Shown piece after piece: positions 33,809 to 46,557 of a stretch of DNA of 64,000 nucleotides. The notes under the pieces are model-generated. The model did not search any database. It was not told the origin of the DNA and saw nothing but the letters and a program-made list of their open reading frames with translations. Location of the stretch: assembly GCA_963682055.1 (NCBI GenBank), contig OY821743.1:16651566-16715565 (forward strand), in the 5' to 3' direction. The stretch is from Primula veris (taxonomy: Eukaryota; Streptophyta; Magnoliopsida; Ericales; Primulaceae). Made by a program: the position numbers and the translations under genes. Each line of letters starts with the position of its first letter. Within the stretch, counting starts at the first letter, position 1.

Positions 33809-35960
33809 TATTAGACAGAAGATTTGTCAAATATTTACTTTAAAAAAAATAAAGTTTAATTTCTATTGTAGATTTCTAGTTCTTTCTACTCTTTTTAGAT
33901 GCATTTCTCCATGTTACCCAGAATTATATTTTAGCTTTCACAAATGAGCCAATGAAAGCAAATAAGATTTGCGACTCATCCAACAAGATTACGGACAGAT
34001 TGACTTGCCTCTAATTTAATTGTGTTGTCATATGTATATTACTTTTATTTTAGCCTGAAATGTACTAAATATATTGAATATATGTATATAACTACAAAGA
34101 ATTATGAATTTTATTTTGTAAAGTTTTGTATTCACTTTCCTTTAAAAGTAAGACACCATTCACATAACATTTGCAATAGTCAGGTTGCCTGAAGTTCTTG
34201 AAATCTGAACCTCAAATTATAGGTTATAATCAGAAAACTCCTATTTTATTTTTACTAAAAAGTCAGAGGAATCTTTTTTTTATTTACTAAATAGACAGAA
34301 GAATCTCTCACATGGAATATTGCAAGACAAAGTAGGGATCGGAGTATGGTGCAAAACATCAAGATAAGTATAAATATCTATGCCATAAATTACTTTATGA
34401 GCATACAGCTTCGCAAATGCATTGGGAACTATCTTTTGCTACCATAAAGGTTAACAAACCATCTTCAATAATGTAATACTAGAACGTAAAAGAGATTTTG
34501 TATATTATGCGAAATTTAACATAGGATATTTGTTGGAAGAGGTTCTACATAGGGGAAGGGCGCGAGGTCTCTCTTTCAACAATTACACCTTTGATAGGCG
34601 TTGAAAATACATACCTCACCAATTAAAAAAAATCAGTTGGGTTCTAACCAAAATAATAATCTAAACCAAACCAATCGTATAGCCGGTTTGGTTTGGTTTT
34701 TATTTAATTTATAGTAACATTAACTTGAGATATATTTAACTTATATTTGATTTAAAATCCTAGACTAAAAATAGATTACAAATGATATAGTAATAGCTTG
34801 AAAATGAATAATATATTTTTAAAAATATGTACCGAGAAAACTCCATAAGCCAACTATTATGTATATACATACATGTATATGTATATCGTTCTATTATAAT
34901 AAGACAACTCAAGTCAAATAAGCGTGTCCAATTTAGTAATTTTTTTTTAAAATACCCATATTTTTTTTTATTAATTAGCATATTAACTACTTTTATAAAA
35001 AATAAAAACTAATTAAACTATTTCTCTCTATTTAACCACACAAAAAATTTTAAATCCTATATTTTTTCTCTAAATATTTGTATCATCATCACAATTTATA
35101 TCATTTTTTTTTTCTTATATCCTATATTTTTTTTAATCTACATTTGTATCATCATCACAATTTATACTGTCTCACACGTAACGCGTGGGTATCGTTTACC
35201 AGTTATTATATATGCATATAAAGAATAATCGGTTTAGTTTGGTTTGTTTCTAAATTACTAAAATCATAATTTTCTAATTAAACCAAACCAATTACTATTT
35301 GTTTTGACCGCATTACAAAATAATATTGATTTAGCGAGAGTCAAAAATTGTCACAAATCTGTCACTCAGAAAATTATCACAAAACTGTCACAAATCTGTC
35401 ACTATTTTAAAAAACCGTTATAAACTGTCATAAAAGTTGTAGCTAATAAGGTCACACAAAAAAAAAACTGTTACAAATTGTCGGTTTAATTAATTCAGTT
35501 CAGTTTATGTACACCCTAATCCCACTAATTTGATGCCTGATATTTATGAATGAATGTCTCTCGTGTACTATTTTGTAAAGTAGGGAACGCAAAAGAATAC
35601 GAAGAATGTAGCTCGTAGTATGGAATACCATTTTAGATTAGCCATGTCATTAAAGTTTTTGTTTTTGCTTTGTTTTGTCACTGGGCAGTTTCAGGAATCA
35701 GGATACCAAATGAGTGGGTCAATTTTGGTCGGCATATTTTTACTCGAGACCGGTAATGCCACATCTAATAAAGCCCTATTAACTGTTTTTTTCTTTTGTC
35801 CATTTCTTTTGTCTAGTGAAACCTTGTTTCCTAAAAAAAACAAAGATTCCACAATAGACATAAAAAAAAATGTACGTAAATATCCTATGCAAATGAGAAA
35901 AACGGTTATTCAATACTTAAAAGTAAAAAAATACATTTAGTACGTTAAAGTATAGTGTTG
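33809..35960. other. AT-rich intergenic sequence
   Basis: No gene. gtttggtttgg-type words at 34680-34710 and their inverse at 35275-35300 suggest a pair of inverted ends, but the sequence between them has no known domain. Repeats of gtcacaaatctgtcac at 35345-35470 resemble CACTA subterminal repeats. A 106-codon frame at 35620-35940 has a hydrophobic start but no family. Confidence 0.4.
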
Positions 35961-36397
35961 TTAACGATTTGGGTATCCAGCTATTAAATTTTTTAATTTG
36001 GATACCACACTATAATAACTTTTCAATTTAGGTATCACCGTCTAAATAAATCACGGAATCATGTCACGTGACATTTGACAAACATTAATTTGAGAGGGTA
36101 ATTTGATAATTTTGCACAAAAATATGTCATCGTAGAAAAACTTTTTCTCCAATTTCACACGTAACAAAAATTAGCACATAATCCAAATTTTTGTTATGTG
36201 TGAAATTGGGGGAAATTTTTTTCTAGGATGACATATTTTTGTGCAAAATTATCAAATTACCCTCTCAAATTAACGTTTGTCAAATGTCACGTGACATGAT
36301 TCCGTGATTAATTTAGACGGTGATACCTGAATTGAAAATTTATTATAATGTGGTATTCAAATTGAAAAATTTGAAAGTTGAGTACCCAAATCGTTAA
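35961..36397. mobile_element. Foldback (long inverted repeat) MITE
   Basis: Left arm from ttaacgatttgggta (35961) and right arm ending tacccaaatcgttaa (36397) are inverted copies along almost their whole length, about 205 bp each, with a loop of roughly 13 bases near 36173-36186. Both arms contain atgtcacgtgacat and the stretch aatttgataattttgcac or its inverse. The structure would form a near-complete hairpin. No clear target duplication was found, and there is no coding capacity. Confidence 0.8.
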
Positions 36398-36599
36398 ACG
36401 CAGATAGTTTGGTGTAGTAAACCTATAAAACCTCAATGACAACTGTACTTATTCACTATAGAGGACATAAATGTCTTTTCATCCATTAAGTAGAAGATAT
36501 TTATGGTAATTTGGGCTAATATTACATAATAAGATCCCACTAACCAAAAATCCCATAAACAGTACGCGTAATTTGCAACATGTCAACATTATACGGTGA

Positions 36600-36764
36600 A
36601 CACTTTCCTATAAATAAAGTCAAACAGTAGTAGAAATATCAGCTCATATCAGATACATACCTGACAATACCTGACAAGTATATATACTTTTCAGACTTTC
36701 TCTCTATATTAATTATTAGTGTTGATAAGCATAATACGAGGACTAAAGTTTTATGCTTTATCAC
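36600..36764 (+). repeat. LTR-end remnant related to the Tat LTR
   Basis: ttagtgttgataagcataat...aaagttttatgctttatca (ending 36764) parallels the Tat LTR end ttagtgttgaaaagcctaac...aaagttatggctttgtca, and tataaataaagtcaaac lies upstream where a Tat LTR has its TATA box. It is probably the 3' part of an LTR from a related family, without a visible internal region. The left border is unresolved. Confidence 0.45.
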
Positions 36765-36999
36765 AGACTATTACAAAGAAAACTCCTTGTGTAGAACGTA
36801 TAAGTACTCCACTTAAAGTCTTCAAGTTTCGAAGATTGTAATCGATGGGGATGTTCTTCTTCTTTCTTTTTTGGATAGATGAGCAATTTTATATAGGAGT
36901 GTGACAAGCTGATGGACAACATATTGGCATCCCCACACAAAACTATTACAACCATTATTATTTCTTGCAAATTTTGGTAACAAGTGTATAATAACCTGA

Positions 37000-37000
<1 letters not shown>

Positions 37001-37055
<55 letters not shown>

Positions 37056-37057
37056 TG
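37001..37057. repeat. (TA)n microsatellite followed by poly-T
   Basis: About 23 TA dinucleotides (37001-37047) then a run of T. Confidence 0.9.
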
Positions 37058-39133
37058 AATTAATAAATGTCTTTATATAACTATAATATTTTATTTTTAT
37101 TTTTTTTTTAAAAGAAAGAGGAAACAAAAGGGATTTATATGCAGGAATATCTTTAGTAAAAATAAGTGGGGTCCATTTTGTTTTTATCTGTTTACCTCTT
37201 CAGCCTTTTAATAGTAATACTCCCAAGAAAACAAAAAAGAGGCAGATATATATATACACAGAGAGAGGAAGATACAGGGAGATATATATATATAAACACA
37301 CTTTTTAAACCCAATTTTCTTTTGAATCGATTATCCGTTTTTCAATCCGTCTTTTCCGTTAGACAGCTATCGTAGAGGAGAGTATTTTGAGGTATGGTTT
37401 GTCGATTTAATATCCTTTCTGTTGGGTTAAAATCAGTTTACAAAAATCTGTTTTGTAATTTTGATAAAATCTGTATTTGGTTATTTTTTAGACGATTCCT
37501 TGCGGGTTTGCTCTCAATTTTAAAGCGTAAATCAACGTTTACCCAGCTACTGTATTTCCAGCCGGTGTTGAGCTTCAAAAAGGTACCGTTTCGGTACTGA
37601 AAGAGGAATCTTTTGTGTTGTATTAGTGCAGGAATCGATTTCCTGTTCCTTTTGATATTTATTGTTTCTTAAGTAATATTACATGTAGTCTCAGGTGTGC
37701 AACTGAACTTGCTGTTCAGTGACTTTGCTGAGGTACCGCTTGGTACGAAAGGGCAAAGTTTTACTCGCTAAGATGACAAGAATATGTTTCTTGCTTTGTT
37801 AGATAGTTCTTTGCAATAAGGAACTTTTCAGAAACGACCTTTCAACATAAATATTTCAGAGTCAAAGTGTTTTAACATCGCTAAACAAGGTTGTAGAAAT
37901 AAATGTAACTATTTTTAAGCAGCAAAATCTGAATTTGGAGTGGGTCGGTGAGCAGAGATGACAGCTAGATCAGGAAATGGCCCATATAGAAATCATCCCA
38001 GTAAGGTTCTGTGGATGAATATGAAAACGCATGGCAACCCTTTCCCGGTCCTTTGTGCCGAAATTCCTTACTGAGTAGTATGGTAGCAGCTCAATAATCA
38101 CTTCTATCTTTATATAGCATCTGTTATGTTTATTTTCTGCATGTTTTGGGGGCCACTCCTTTGAGAACAATGTTAGGTTTATATGGCTGTTGATGCAAAT
38201 GATGTATATGATCTAGTGTTGCGATTTTAGTAGCTGTAACATTTGTTACAGGATGGTAGCTGTTATGATATTTGTTGCGATTTCAGTAATTGTACTGTAC
38301 ATTATATTGCGATTTCAGTAGTTGTACTGTACATTATAAATTTATAAGTGTTTTACCATATAACTCATGAACCAATTAGAACAATAAGGTTGAGTAATTG
38401 AGGAGCGGCGTTGTGTTGTCGTGAGTCTATTAAGGAGCGGTGTTGTATTGTCTTGAGTCTTTTTCATTGGTTTAGGGTTCACGTGCCAAAAGGGGTTCCG
38501 GCGAGCTTGCTACTCACGAGAAATACGGCAATAGCCGGCGTATGGTTTCATGAGGAGTTGACTCCATACGTGGATCTGAGGAGTGATCCGGCACTATATT
38601 GTGAATCCGACTTTATATACATTTAAGTCGTTTATCGAGTCATGCCACTTGGCGTAAGTAGTTGTAGTAGAGGAGGTTAGCGGAGGAGAAATAAAAAGAT
38701 AAAATATATATATAATAACTAAATATATATATGCATTGCATTATGTATTTATTTTTAGTTCGTTGACGTATATATAAAATGAATAGTTGACTCACTCTTT
38801 TCCTTCGTTTTCTCGTCTTTGTTTATTTTATTATTCTAGGTGGAGGTTCGGATGTACTGAGTTCCAGGAGAGGTTAAGCTATTGAGCGGGGCTGCGATCG
38901 GGCTAGATTTTGGGTTGTGCGGGTAGCCTAGACACTCGCTCTTTAGTTTGGTGTAATACTTTGTAAGTGATGTACATTAGGAGTAGTTGTGTAGAAAACG
39001 TACTAATGTAATATAATATTTTTGTGTAATATAAGTCGGAGAAGTGTGTTTTGAAAGTTGTATTTTCTTCTAGTGTGTTTTCTTTAGTTTTCAAATTCAG
39101 GTCTCGGGTTTTAGTGAAATCTGGGGCGTGACA
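37058..39133 (+). other. Possible gypsy LTR-like remnant
   Basis: No gene. The block is less AT-rich in places (37330-37390, 38400-38660, 38840-38940) and ends in gaaatctggggcgtgaca (39116-39133), the usual 3' end of several Ty3/gypsy LTRs. An atatatataaacacac box lies near 37290. I could not find the matching 5' LTR edge or a target duplication, so this is tentative. Confidence 0.3.
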
Positions 39134-42100
39134 AAGTGAGCAGACCCATTTGCAAATTTCGGCACCGCTTAAAACTCTAATATTTGCATCTTCTTAATAT
39201 CGTGCTATCAACTTATTTACGCACAAATCGACAATAGTCTGATTGTTCGATTGCATAATCACATGCGACTAATTTTTCTATATCTCACGAATACGCGCCA
39301 GTCGTAAGCCTAAAGCTTCCATCGACAATGGAGACGAATTATTCATCAAACATGTTTACTAGCTAAGTAATTGCTAGCTATAATTCCAATAAAAGCATGT
39401 TGATTATTTCAAGATTTTGAGGCGTCCGCATTCTCTTTAATAACACCTACAGATGGTCTGCTCCATAGGTGTTTGACGAGTATGACATTTGGTCGGTATA
39501 TTTTTTTCTTCCTTTTTTTTTTTTATCCTTTCTTAATAAAATCTTATTAAGAAGGATCAATAGATTCACACATACCCCTCTTAGCAATACTCGAACGTTG
39601 CAGCTCCTATTAATAGTACGGGCTATTTATATGTGAATGTTGAGTAGGATATTAGGCTGATATCCTAAAGATTTAGCTTGATTTTGTTGCTTCACGTTTG
39701 AGCTGAAGGCATAGAATAACTTGTTCTAAAGGCCCTTTCAAATCTGGAGTTCGTTATGATTGAGATTTATGTTTCGGTAGATTGCATTGTGTAAATTTTA
39801 ATGCTGAGGAGGATTTGCCTTTGATTTTTTGTGTGGAAATTGTTGTTGTACAGACATTCTCAATATTGAGTAGGATATGTTTTTGATACCGTACCCAGTC
39901 ATGCTGATTCTAAGCTATTATTGTTTTCTTTTGTCATTTCTCAGATGGTGTATTATAGAGGTTTTTTCACCATATTGAAAATGCCGTTGGTGTAAAGATC
40001 TTACTTTCCATTTGTATGTGATATATTGTTTGCAACAGTTTATTGGGATAGTTCACTATGTAACAACTATCTTAGTTTCGGTAGTAGCTTATGGTACTTG
40101 AGCCTCAAATTGCACGTCACTAGTTTAATGATACCTCATTCTTAACTTCAAAAAAGTAATTTTTTTGGAGGTTGTCAAAACCTATGGATAAAGAGTTGTT
40201 GCAGCTGGAGTTGCAGCGGCTGAATTGTAGTTAACCCCGTTGTCGGATTAAGATCCAAAACCGGGATGTACTGCTTATCAAAACAAGAAACATCTCATTT
40301 TTTATTTGACGTTACATCTTGGTCCTATGACTTTAAGCTGATGACCGAGTTTAGTAGTTTCTACCAGTGCAATACCTTTTGGATTGCATCAATTGGGTGT
40401 CCGTAAGTATATATATATATATAAAGTAGCGTTAGCTTTAAACTTACTAATATGTAGCACACTTAATATAGACTCAGAGAAAAGCAATGTCATTTATGCT
40501 GTTTGCCGGAGAGCAAGGCTAGTCCTCTAGACAATGGACTCATTGTTCCATCTAATCACTGGCCAAACTGGTATAGGGCCGGTGGGGTAGGCTGATCCTC
40601 TATTTTTATATAAAATTTATCAAAATACTCGTTGGTCATTAACTTAATTACAAAATTAACATTCCATTTAAATATAGATTTTGTACTATACATACACAAA
40701 ATTCTCTATATATAAAAACGATGATCTTAACACTAACAAACTTCAAACTCAATCACTTATACGATTATCAATCATACCTGTTATTCCCAATATAAGTTAA
40801 GTTGGAGACGCAACTGTTTTTTTTTCTCTTTCTTAGTCTTTGCTTTTTATCCTAACTAATTAACTAGTTTGCAAAATTAATAATTAGTGTACTTATTGAT
40901 TCTATAATTATTTGCTTAACAATTGTTAATTAATTAAAAAAGTTAGTATACTTTTTAATATATTTTTATTAAAAAAAGCTAGGTACTGTATACATTTGGA
41001 AATTTTTTAGTTATTTATTAAGATAAATTTTTAATGGAACATGTATAAATCAATTGTGGATTTTAAATTAGTTAGTTATTTAGAAGATTGTTTACATAAT
41101 GTCTAACTTGTTATTTACACGTTTAAATTAAGTTGGTTAAACTTACTGTTTGACTTATTTTAGTTTATTTCAAATAAAATTGTTGTTTCACTTTTTAACT
41201 TACTTAACTAGTTAACTTCATTGGTTTTTTTTAATATGATTTAGTAGTTTATATTGAAAACGATATATTTAAAAGTTTGTCGAACGATTTTATTATGCAT
41301 CGCTTTCAAGATATGAGTGACTGTATGAGTTGATTGTAAATTAAGTAACAATGTTTAACCTTTTACAGTTTTGTTTTTCTTAATTTTAACTTTTTTTATT
41401 TTGTCGATATTTTGACACCATTGGTTTATAGTTCTGGCTCCGCCACTGCATGTAATGCTGCTGATAAGATGCTTTTTATTTCATATACTTACATATTTTC
41501 TAAAATAAATAATAAGGACACGGTTTTGTAAAGCAAATACTTTAGAGTATTCAAACAACATCCTGGCTCTCAAATCGATATCGTTATTATTTATTTTACA
41601 AAGACTCGATAAAATTTATCTAAACTCATCCTCCCCCACTTCATGCCAGAACACAGAGCTCTCCAACTACTTTGTATACTCAAGACGTTTTGTGATGGTG
41701 TGTTTGGGGTCTCTATCTCAGTTTAGTCTTATAGTCTTTTATAAAATCACCGTCCAAAAACTTTCAACAAATGGCCGCCTTTGTTTGTTTGTTTTTTTGT
41801 TTTTTTGTTTTTTTGTTTTTTTGTTTTTTTTTTTTTCTAAAAATAAAAACGACACTTTCATTAAATTAAGTCATTCCCTTTTTGGATTAGCATTCTCAAC
41901 TTGTAGTCATTCCCTTTTTGCACATGCTTTTCATATAATTTTCTCATAAGAGCCTTGTGGTTTATGCGACAGATTTATGTGGAACCAATGGATCCTAATA
42001 ATGACTGAACACTATAATGTAGGGGCAAGGCCTAAAATATAATATTGACCGAACTTAATTAATAAAACATATAACACCGAACATTTATTACCAAAAGATA

Positions 42101-42292
42101 CAACAAACTAACTATTTTTATTTAAAAATAACGTATTTTTTAAAAAAATAAAAAGAACGTATTTTTTTATTAAAAAATAAAAAAATATTAATATTTTATT
42201 TATAAAGAACGTACTTTTTTAAAAATACTAATTTTTTTTCAAAAAACATCAAAATTGTTTTTAAAAATGTTTCTTTTAGAAAAATACCAAAA
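39134..42292. other. AT-rich intergenic sequence
   Basis: No gene. tctggctccgccactgc at about 41434 is a word often seen at the edge of dispersed plant repeats. A (T)nG simple repeat lies at about 41785-41838 (tttttttg units). Confidence 0.45.
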
Positions 42293-42625
42293 TATGCATA
42301 CCTAAATGTATGGTATGTACACGTCTTGAAGTGTGTTAGGTATAAGAACACTTTTTAAAGTTTTTATAAAAAATAATAATTTTTTATGAAAAGAATAATA
42401 ACTTTCTAAAAACAAAATACTTTTTGAAATGTGAATACCTACAAGTATACGCACTTTTTGAAGTGTGCATATCTACAGGTATGCACACACTTTTTGAATT
42501 TTTATTAAAAATAAAAATTATTATTTTTTTAAAATAACACTTTTTGAAATGTGCATACATACAGAGGTATGCACACTTTTTTAAGTGCGCATACCTACAT
42601 GTATGCACGCACTTTTTGAATTTTT
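42293..42625. repeat. Cluster of gtgcatacctacaggtatgcac hairpins
   Basis: Variants of the palindrome tgtgcataNctacaNgtatgcaca, each followed by ctttttgaa, occur at about 42425-42460, 42460-42495, 42548-42582 and 42583-42615, with a degenerate one near 42293-42345. A/T spacers separate them. The minus-strand frame across them (repeated MHTCRYAHLKK) is an artefact of the repeat. Confidence 0.65.
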
Positions 42626-44104
42626 TTAAATAATTTTTATAAAAATAAGTAATTTTTTATAAAAATAATTTATTTTTTTTAAAAATAAATTATTTTTTAA
42701 TAAAAAAGTTAATTTTTTAAAAAAACGTTATTTTAAAAATAAAATAAAATAAATTTGTATTAATATTTTTTGTATTTTTAAATTTTTCCCGTTATTAGTT
42801 AGTTAGTTTAGTTAATTAGTTATAACTTTGGAAAAAAATGTTCAAGATAATATGTTTTGTTAATTAGATTTGTAAAGTTGTACATATTGATAATTTCTCC
42901 TATAATGCACATCAACTAAATGTAGCCATCTAAAACAAAACTTCCCTTACACTAGTTATATTTTTGTTATTAGTTTATTCTATTATTTATATTAATACTT
43001 TAGTGTCACATTTTTTGAAATAAAGTATAGTATATAATTAGTTCCAATTAAATAATTAGCTCAAAAATACTAGGCAATCTAACTTTTAATTATTTTAGCT
43101 TAGCAAGATACTTCGTATTCACTTTACAAACGTTTAAATATTAAAACTTTAGAACATTTTCAACCGTCTATTTAATTTGACTCTTTATCACTATATGTAG
43201 ATAGCTAGAGAAATTTGATTACTCATCGGCCTATTTTAATGGTCTATTTATCTTCAAAAAAAGGAAAAAAATGTAGATATATATAAATTTACTATTCACA
43301 TGTGCAGAATCAATTTAGAAATATGTACAATTTTTTTAATCAGTCAACTGCCAATAAAACAGGAGTCGACGTTCTTTTCTCTCTCATCTTTTTATTTTTC
43401 TTTCTCTCTCTAGACATATACTATTTTTTTCTCATATGAACTTAGTCTCTTCTTTCTATATCATGTGATCTTTTCTCTCATCCAAAAAGGATCAAAAATC
43501 TCGTCGACGCCTACATCTCATTTATCTGAATAGTCATACCACGTCCTAAGGATTCGTTTGATTAATTCGAAATTACTCCAAAGGATGAAAATAAAATAAA
43601 TTTTTTTTTTGTGTGTGAGTTGTTTTCCTTTACCTTTGCTGGGGATTCGTTTCTCATTATTTTTTTTTGATATTTATTTATTAATGATCAACTTGTTACA
43701 TAGTACTAATCTGTGGGTTTTTTCAATGAGATCAAATTTGTTTTAATAAAGATTTTAATTTTCTTGTATTCATATTAATGGTGATGGATTCTGAATTATT
43801 GTATTTAAAACTTTTTATTTGAATGTTTGGGTAGTAGAAAAAAAGGTTAAGAAAATAAAAGGGCCAAAAAAGTTTACTTTTTTTATATACATATCAAATT
43901 TATATATCACTGTTGTGCACTATTTTAAAACATAGGATATATAAAGTTTAGATTTCTATATATAGTCATATGTAGAGAGAAAATTAGAGAGCATGTTAAG
44001 AATGCTCTTAGTAGCAAGTTTGACTCTTTAAACATTTATTTATGCTATTTCATGTTGTTAATCTATAATTTATGTTTTTTCTTTAACATTTTTAGGGCTG
44101 TGTT
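42626..44104. other. AT-rich intergenic sequence
   Basis: Nothing recognisable beyond simple A/T tracts and a ctctct-rich patch at 43375-43480. Confidence 0.5.
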
Positions 44105-44112
44105 GTATTAAG

Positions 44113-44470
44113 TAGGGGTGGGTACGGGGCGAATTGGCGGATTTGTTTCAATCCTAACCCAACCCGTAAAATAAATGGTGGGATGGATTGGGACGGATTG
44201 ATAAAATTTAAATCTCAACCCAATTCAATCCAACCCGCAAAATAAATTGCGGGTTAGGGCGGGTTGGGTTTAGATTGATTCTTAAATTTTTATTTTGGTC
44301 CTTTATTTTTCATAGTTTGCATAATCAACCCAAATTTTAAAATAAATTGAATATTTCAAACAGAAATATAAATTAAAATCAATCAAAGTACGTTTAGCAC
44401 ATTCACGAACAAGTAATAAAAGTAAAATATAACAATAATTAAAGATTGCTATATTAAAATACACACACTG

Positions 44471-44504
<34 letters not shown>

Positions 44505-45809
44505 TTGCGGGTTGAAACGGATTGGGACGTGTTGAACTTAGAGTTCAATAATTGATTTTGATTATAACTTTGATTATGTTTTTAATGATTTTACGATTTC
44601 TCTATTTCGATAATATAATGCTTGTCTTTTCTAAAAGTAGAAAATGTAAATTTCAAAACGCCAGAAAGATGGAGCACAGAAAAATGAAGTCACAGGTTCA
44701 AGCGGAACCAGAATCGGAGCTAAAACAAAAAAGTTACGGGCTTTCGAAGTTTAACGAGAAAACCGGGAATACTGAAGAAACGACCGATCGTCTGGACAAA
44801 AATGACCGATCGTTTTGGTCCAGAATTCTTCCAGTGAGGTCGTCTGAAAAACGACCGATCGTTTCTCAGAAAACGGCCGATCATTTTCTGAAAACGACCG
44901 ATCAACTGCAGAAAACGACCGATGGTTTTCTGCAAATTTCGAAAACAGCTTTTCAGCTTATTCTGGAAAATTGCTTAAACCACTGGTTAAAACCCTCAAC
45001 CACTACCAACGGTCAGAAAAATAAAAAACAGACATTTGGTCTATATAAACCAGCCCAATCTCTCTCCAAAACCACCAATCTATCATCCTTCAACCTCTCT
45101 AAATCAAAACCCTAAAAATCACCATTTTGGTGATATAATTCGAAATAGAGGGAAATTGAAGAAAAAGCAATTCGAGCTCAACCAAAGATCAAACATCATC
45201 AAAATCACAAATTAGCTTATTTAGAAGCAATCAAATTATGGGTGTTGTTTCAATTTCAATAAATTGTAAAGAGTGAAGTATAAACTCATTTGTGAGCGAG
45301 TGATCGGGTAGAGGCTTTGTAAGCGAGTGTTGCTTAAAAGCTATAGGTATTTTCATTCGGGATACTCATAGAGTGAGGGGGAGCTTAATCGGTTGATTAG
45401 CTCGATAGGATTTGTAATATCCGAAAGAAGATTAAAAGTGAAATACTCGGTAGTACCGAGGAGAGGACGTAGGCCGTTTGTCGAACCTCTATAAATCGCG
45501 GTATCAATTTCTTTCCCTTAACTTTTACTTTCCGCAGCTTATATTATTGTTTATTTTCTTGCTTGCGTTTGGGTTGTTTAACGATTATTAACGCTTAAGC
45601 TTAGAATTGTGAAAGTTGGGTTGTTAGTTGCCACTTAGATTTTAATTCCGTGAAAAACGCTATAAACCTTATTCACCCCCCTCTAAGGTTTAGCCGCACG
45701 GGCCAACAAGACGGATTGATTTTTTTTGGACATTCAACCCACGCCCACCCGCCCCAATCCATACGGGTTGGGTTACGGGGCGGATTTACGGATTTTTTGC
45801 CCACCACTA
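44113..45809. mobile_element. Non-autonomous hAT element with nested Copia solo LTR
   Basis: Termini taggggtgggtac (44113) and the inverse of ttgcccaccacta (ending 45809) are hAT-type inverted ends. They are flanked by an exact 8-bp target duplication, gtattaag, at 44105-44112 and 45810-45817. Subterminal sequence is rich in acgggttgg, cccaacccg and ggcggat words on both strands. Without the nested LTR the element is about 510 bp and has no transposase. A TA/TG microsatellite lies at about 44470-44505. Confidence 0.88.
44530..45708 (+). repeat. Copia (Sirevirus-like) solo LTR inside the hAT element
   Basis: Starts tgttgaacttagagttc and ends acgggccaaca, 1179 bp, flanked by ggacg and agacg (gacg shared). 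It is clearly related to the LTR at 27116-28550: same TATA context (tatataaac, 45042), same ggacgtaggccgtttgtcg block, same ccgatcg palindromes, fewer and partly decayed. No internal Copia sequence is present, so it arose by LTR-LTR recombination. The 187-codon open frame 44552-45115 inside it is an artefact. Confidence 0.88.
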
Positions 45810-45817
45810 GTATTAAG

Positions 45818-46557
45818 AAACATTATAGTCTTTATATATTTTTTTTCAATTGTCTTTGTAAGTATCCTCTTACAAACTTTTATACATTTTTGTTTAATTT
45901 CACTTAAAAAGTTTTTGAGAATTGGGATTATATCATCTTGACCTGTCGGTTAATGACCGGACCGATATTTCTCGGAATGGGATATTGGGAAAACACACTA
46001 CCCCGTCCCTTTCGGGTCGGGATTGGGGTACATATAAGGGTTTTGGGTATGAACCCGACCCTATAAACCACCCCTAAAAACAAGAGACCCTCTTTTTCTG
46101 AGGAAGAGCCGGGCGAAATGGAATCAATTTGAATTCGGGACCTGTGGCATGAGTCATCAGTGATATTTCACTCTGACTTACCAACTGAAAGTTTACCTCT
46201 TTAAGCAGGTTGAAGAATATAACTAAAGCTATAATTTAGAACTTCTATTGTTTTGGTTTAGAAAGACCATAGGGAACAAACGAATATTAGCAACTACATC
46301 AGTTTCTTTATATCATAAATTTACCTTAAATACGAGCACATTACTTTAAAATTGTACACGCATCAGTTTTCTTGTGCACCAGTTTCCTTGCACTTTTCCT
46401 CATATTTAAGTTAATTAGCATCACTTTTATATTTTTAGGGTAATAGTTTAACTTTATACATTTTTCAGATTCACTATCAAATTTATTATCATAACTAAAT
46501 ATTACTATATTTTAATATACTTCTATCAATTTTTTCAACCCAAATTAATTTACTAGA
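45818..46557. other. Intergenic with a second hAT-like end
   Basis: About 45935-46080 is rich in gggtcgggattggg and gaacccgacc words and ends ataaaccacccct, similar to hAT ends, but a paired terminus and target duplication were not found. The rest is AT-rich and unassigned. Confidence 0.35.

Noticed and set aside
35620..35940. 106-aa ORF with signal-peptide-like start
   Set aside because: No family, no splice or promoter support, lies in AT-rich repeat-laden DNA; chance is the simpler explanation.
44552..45115. 187-aa plus-strand ORF
   Set aside because: It lies wholly inside the Copia solo LTR, is Lys/Thr-rich from the ccgatcg repeats, and does not stay open in the related LTR at 27116.
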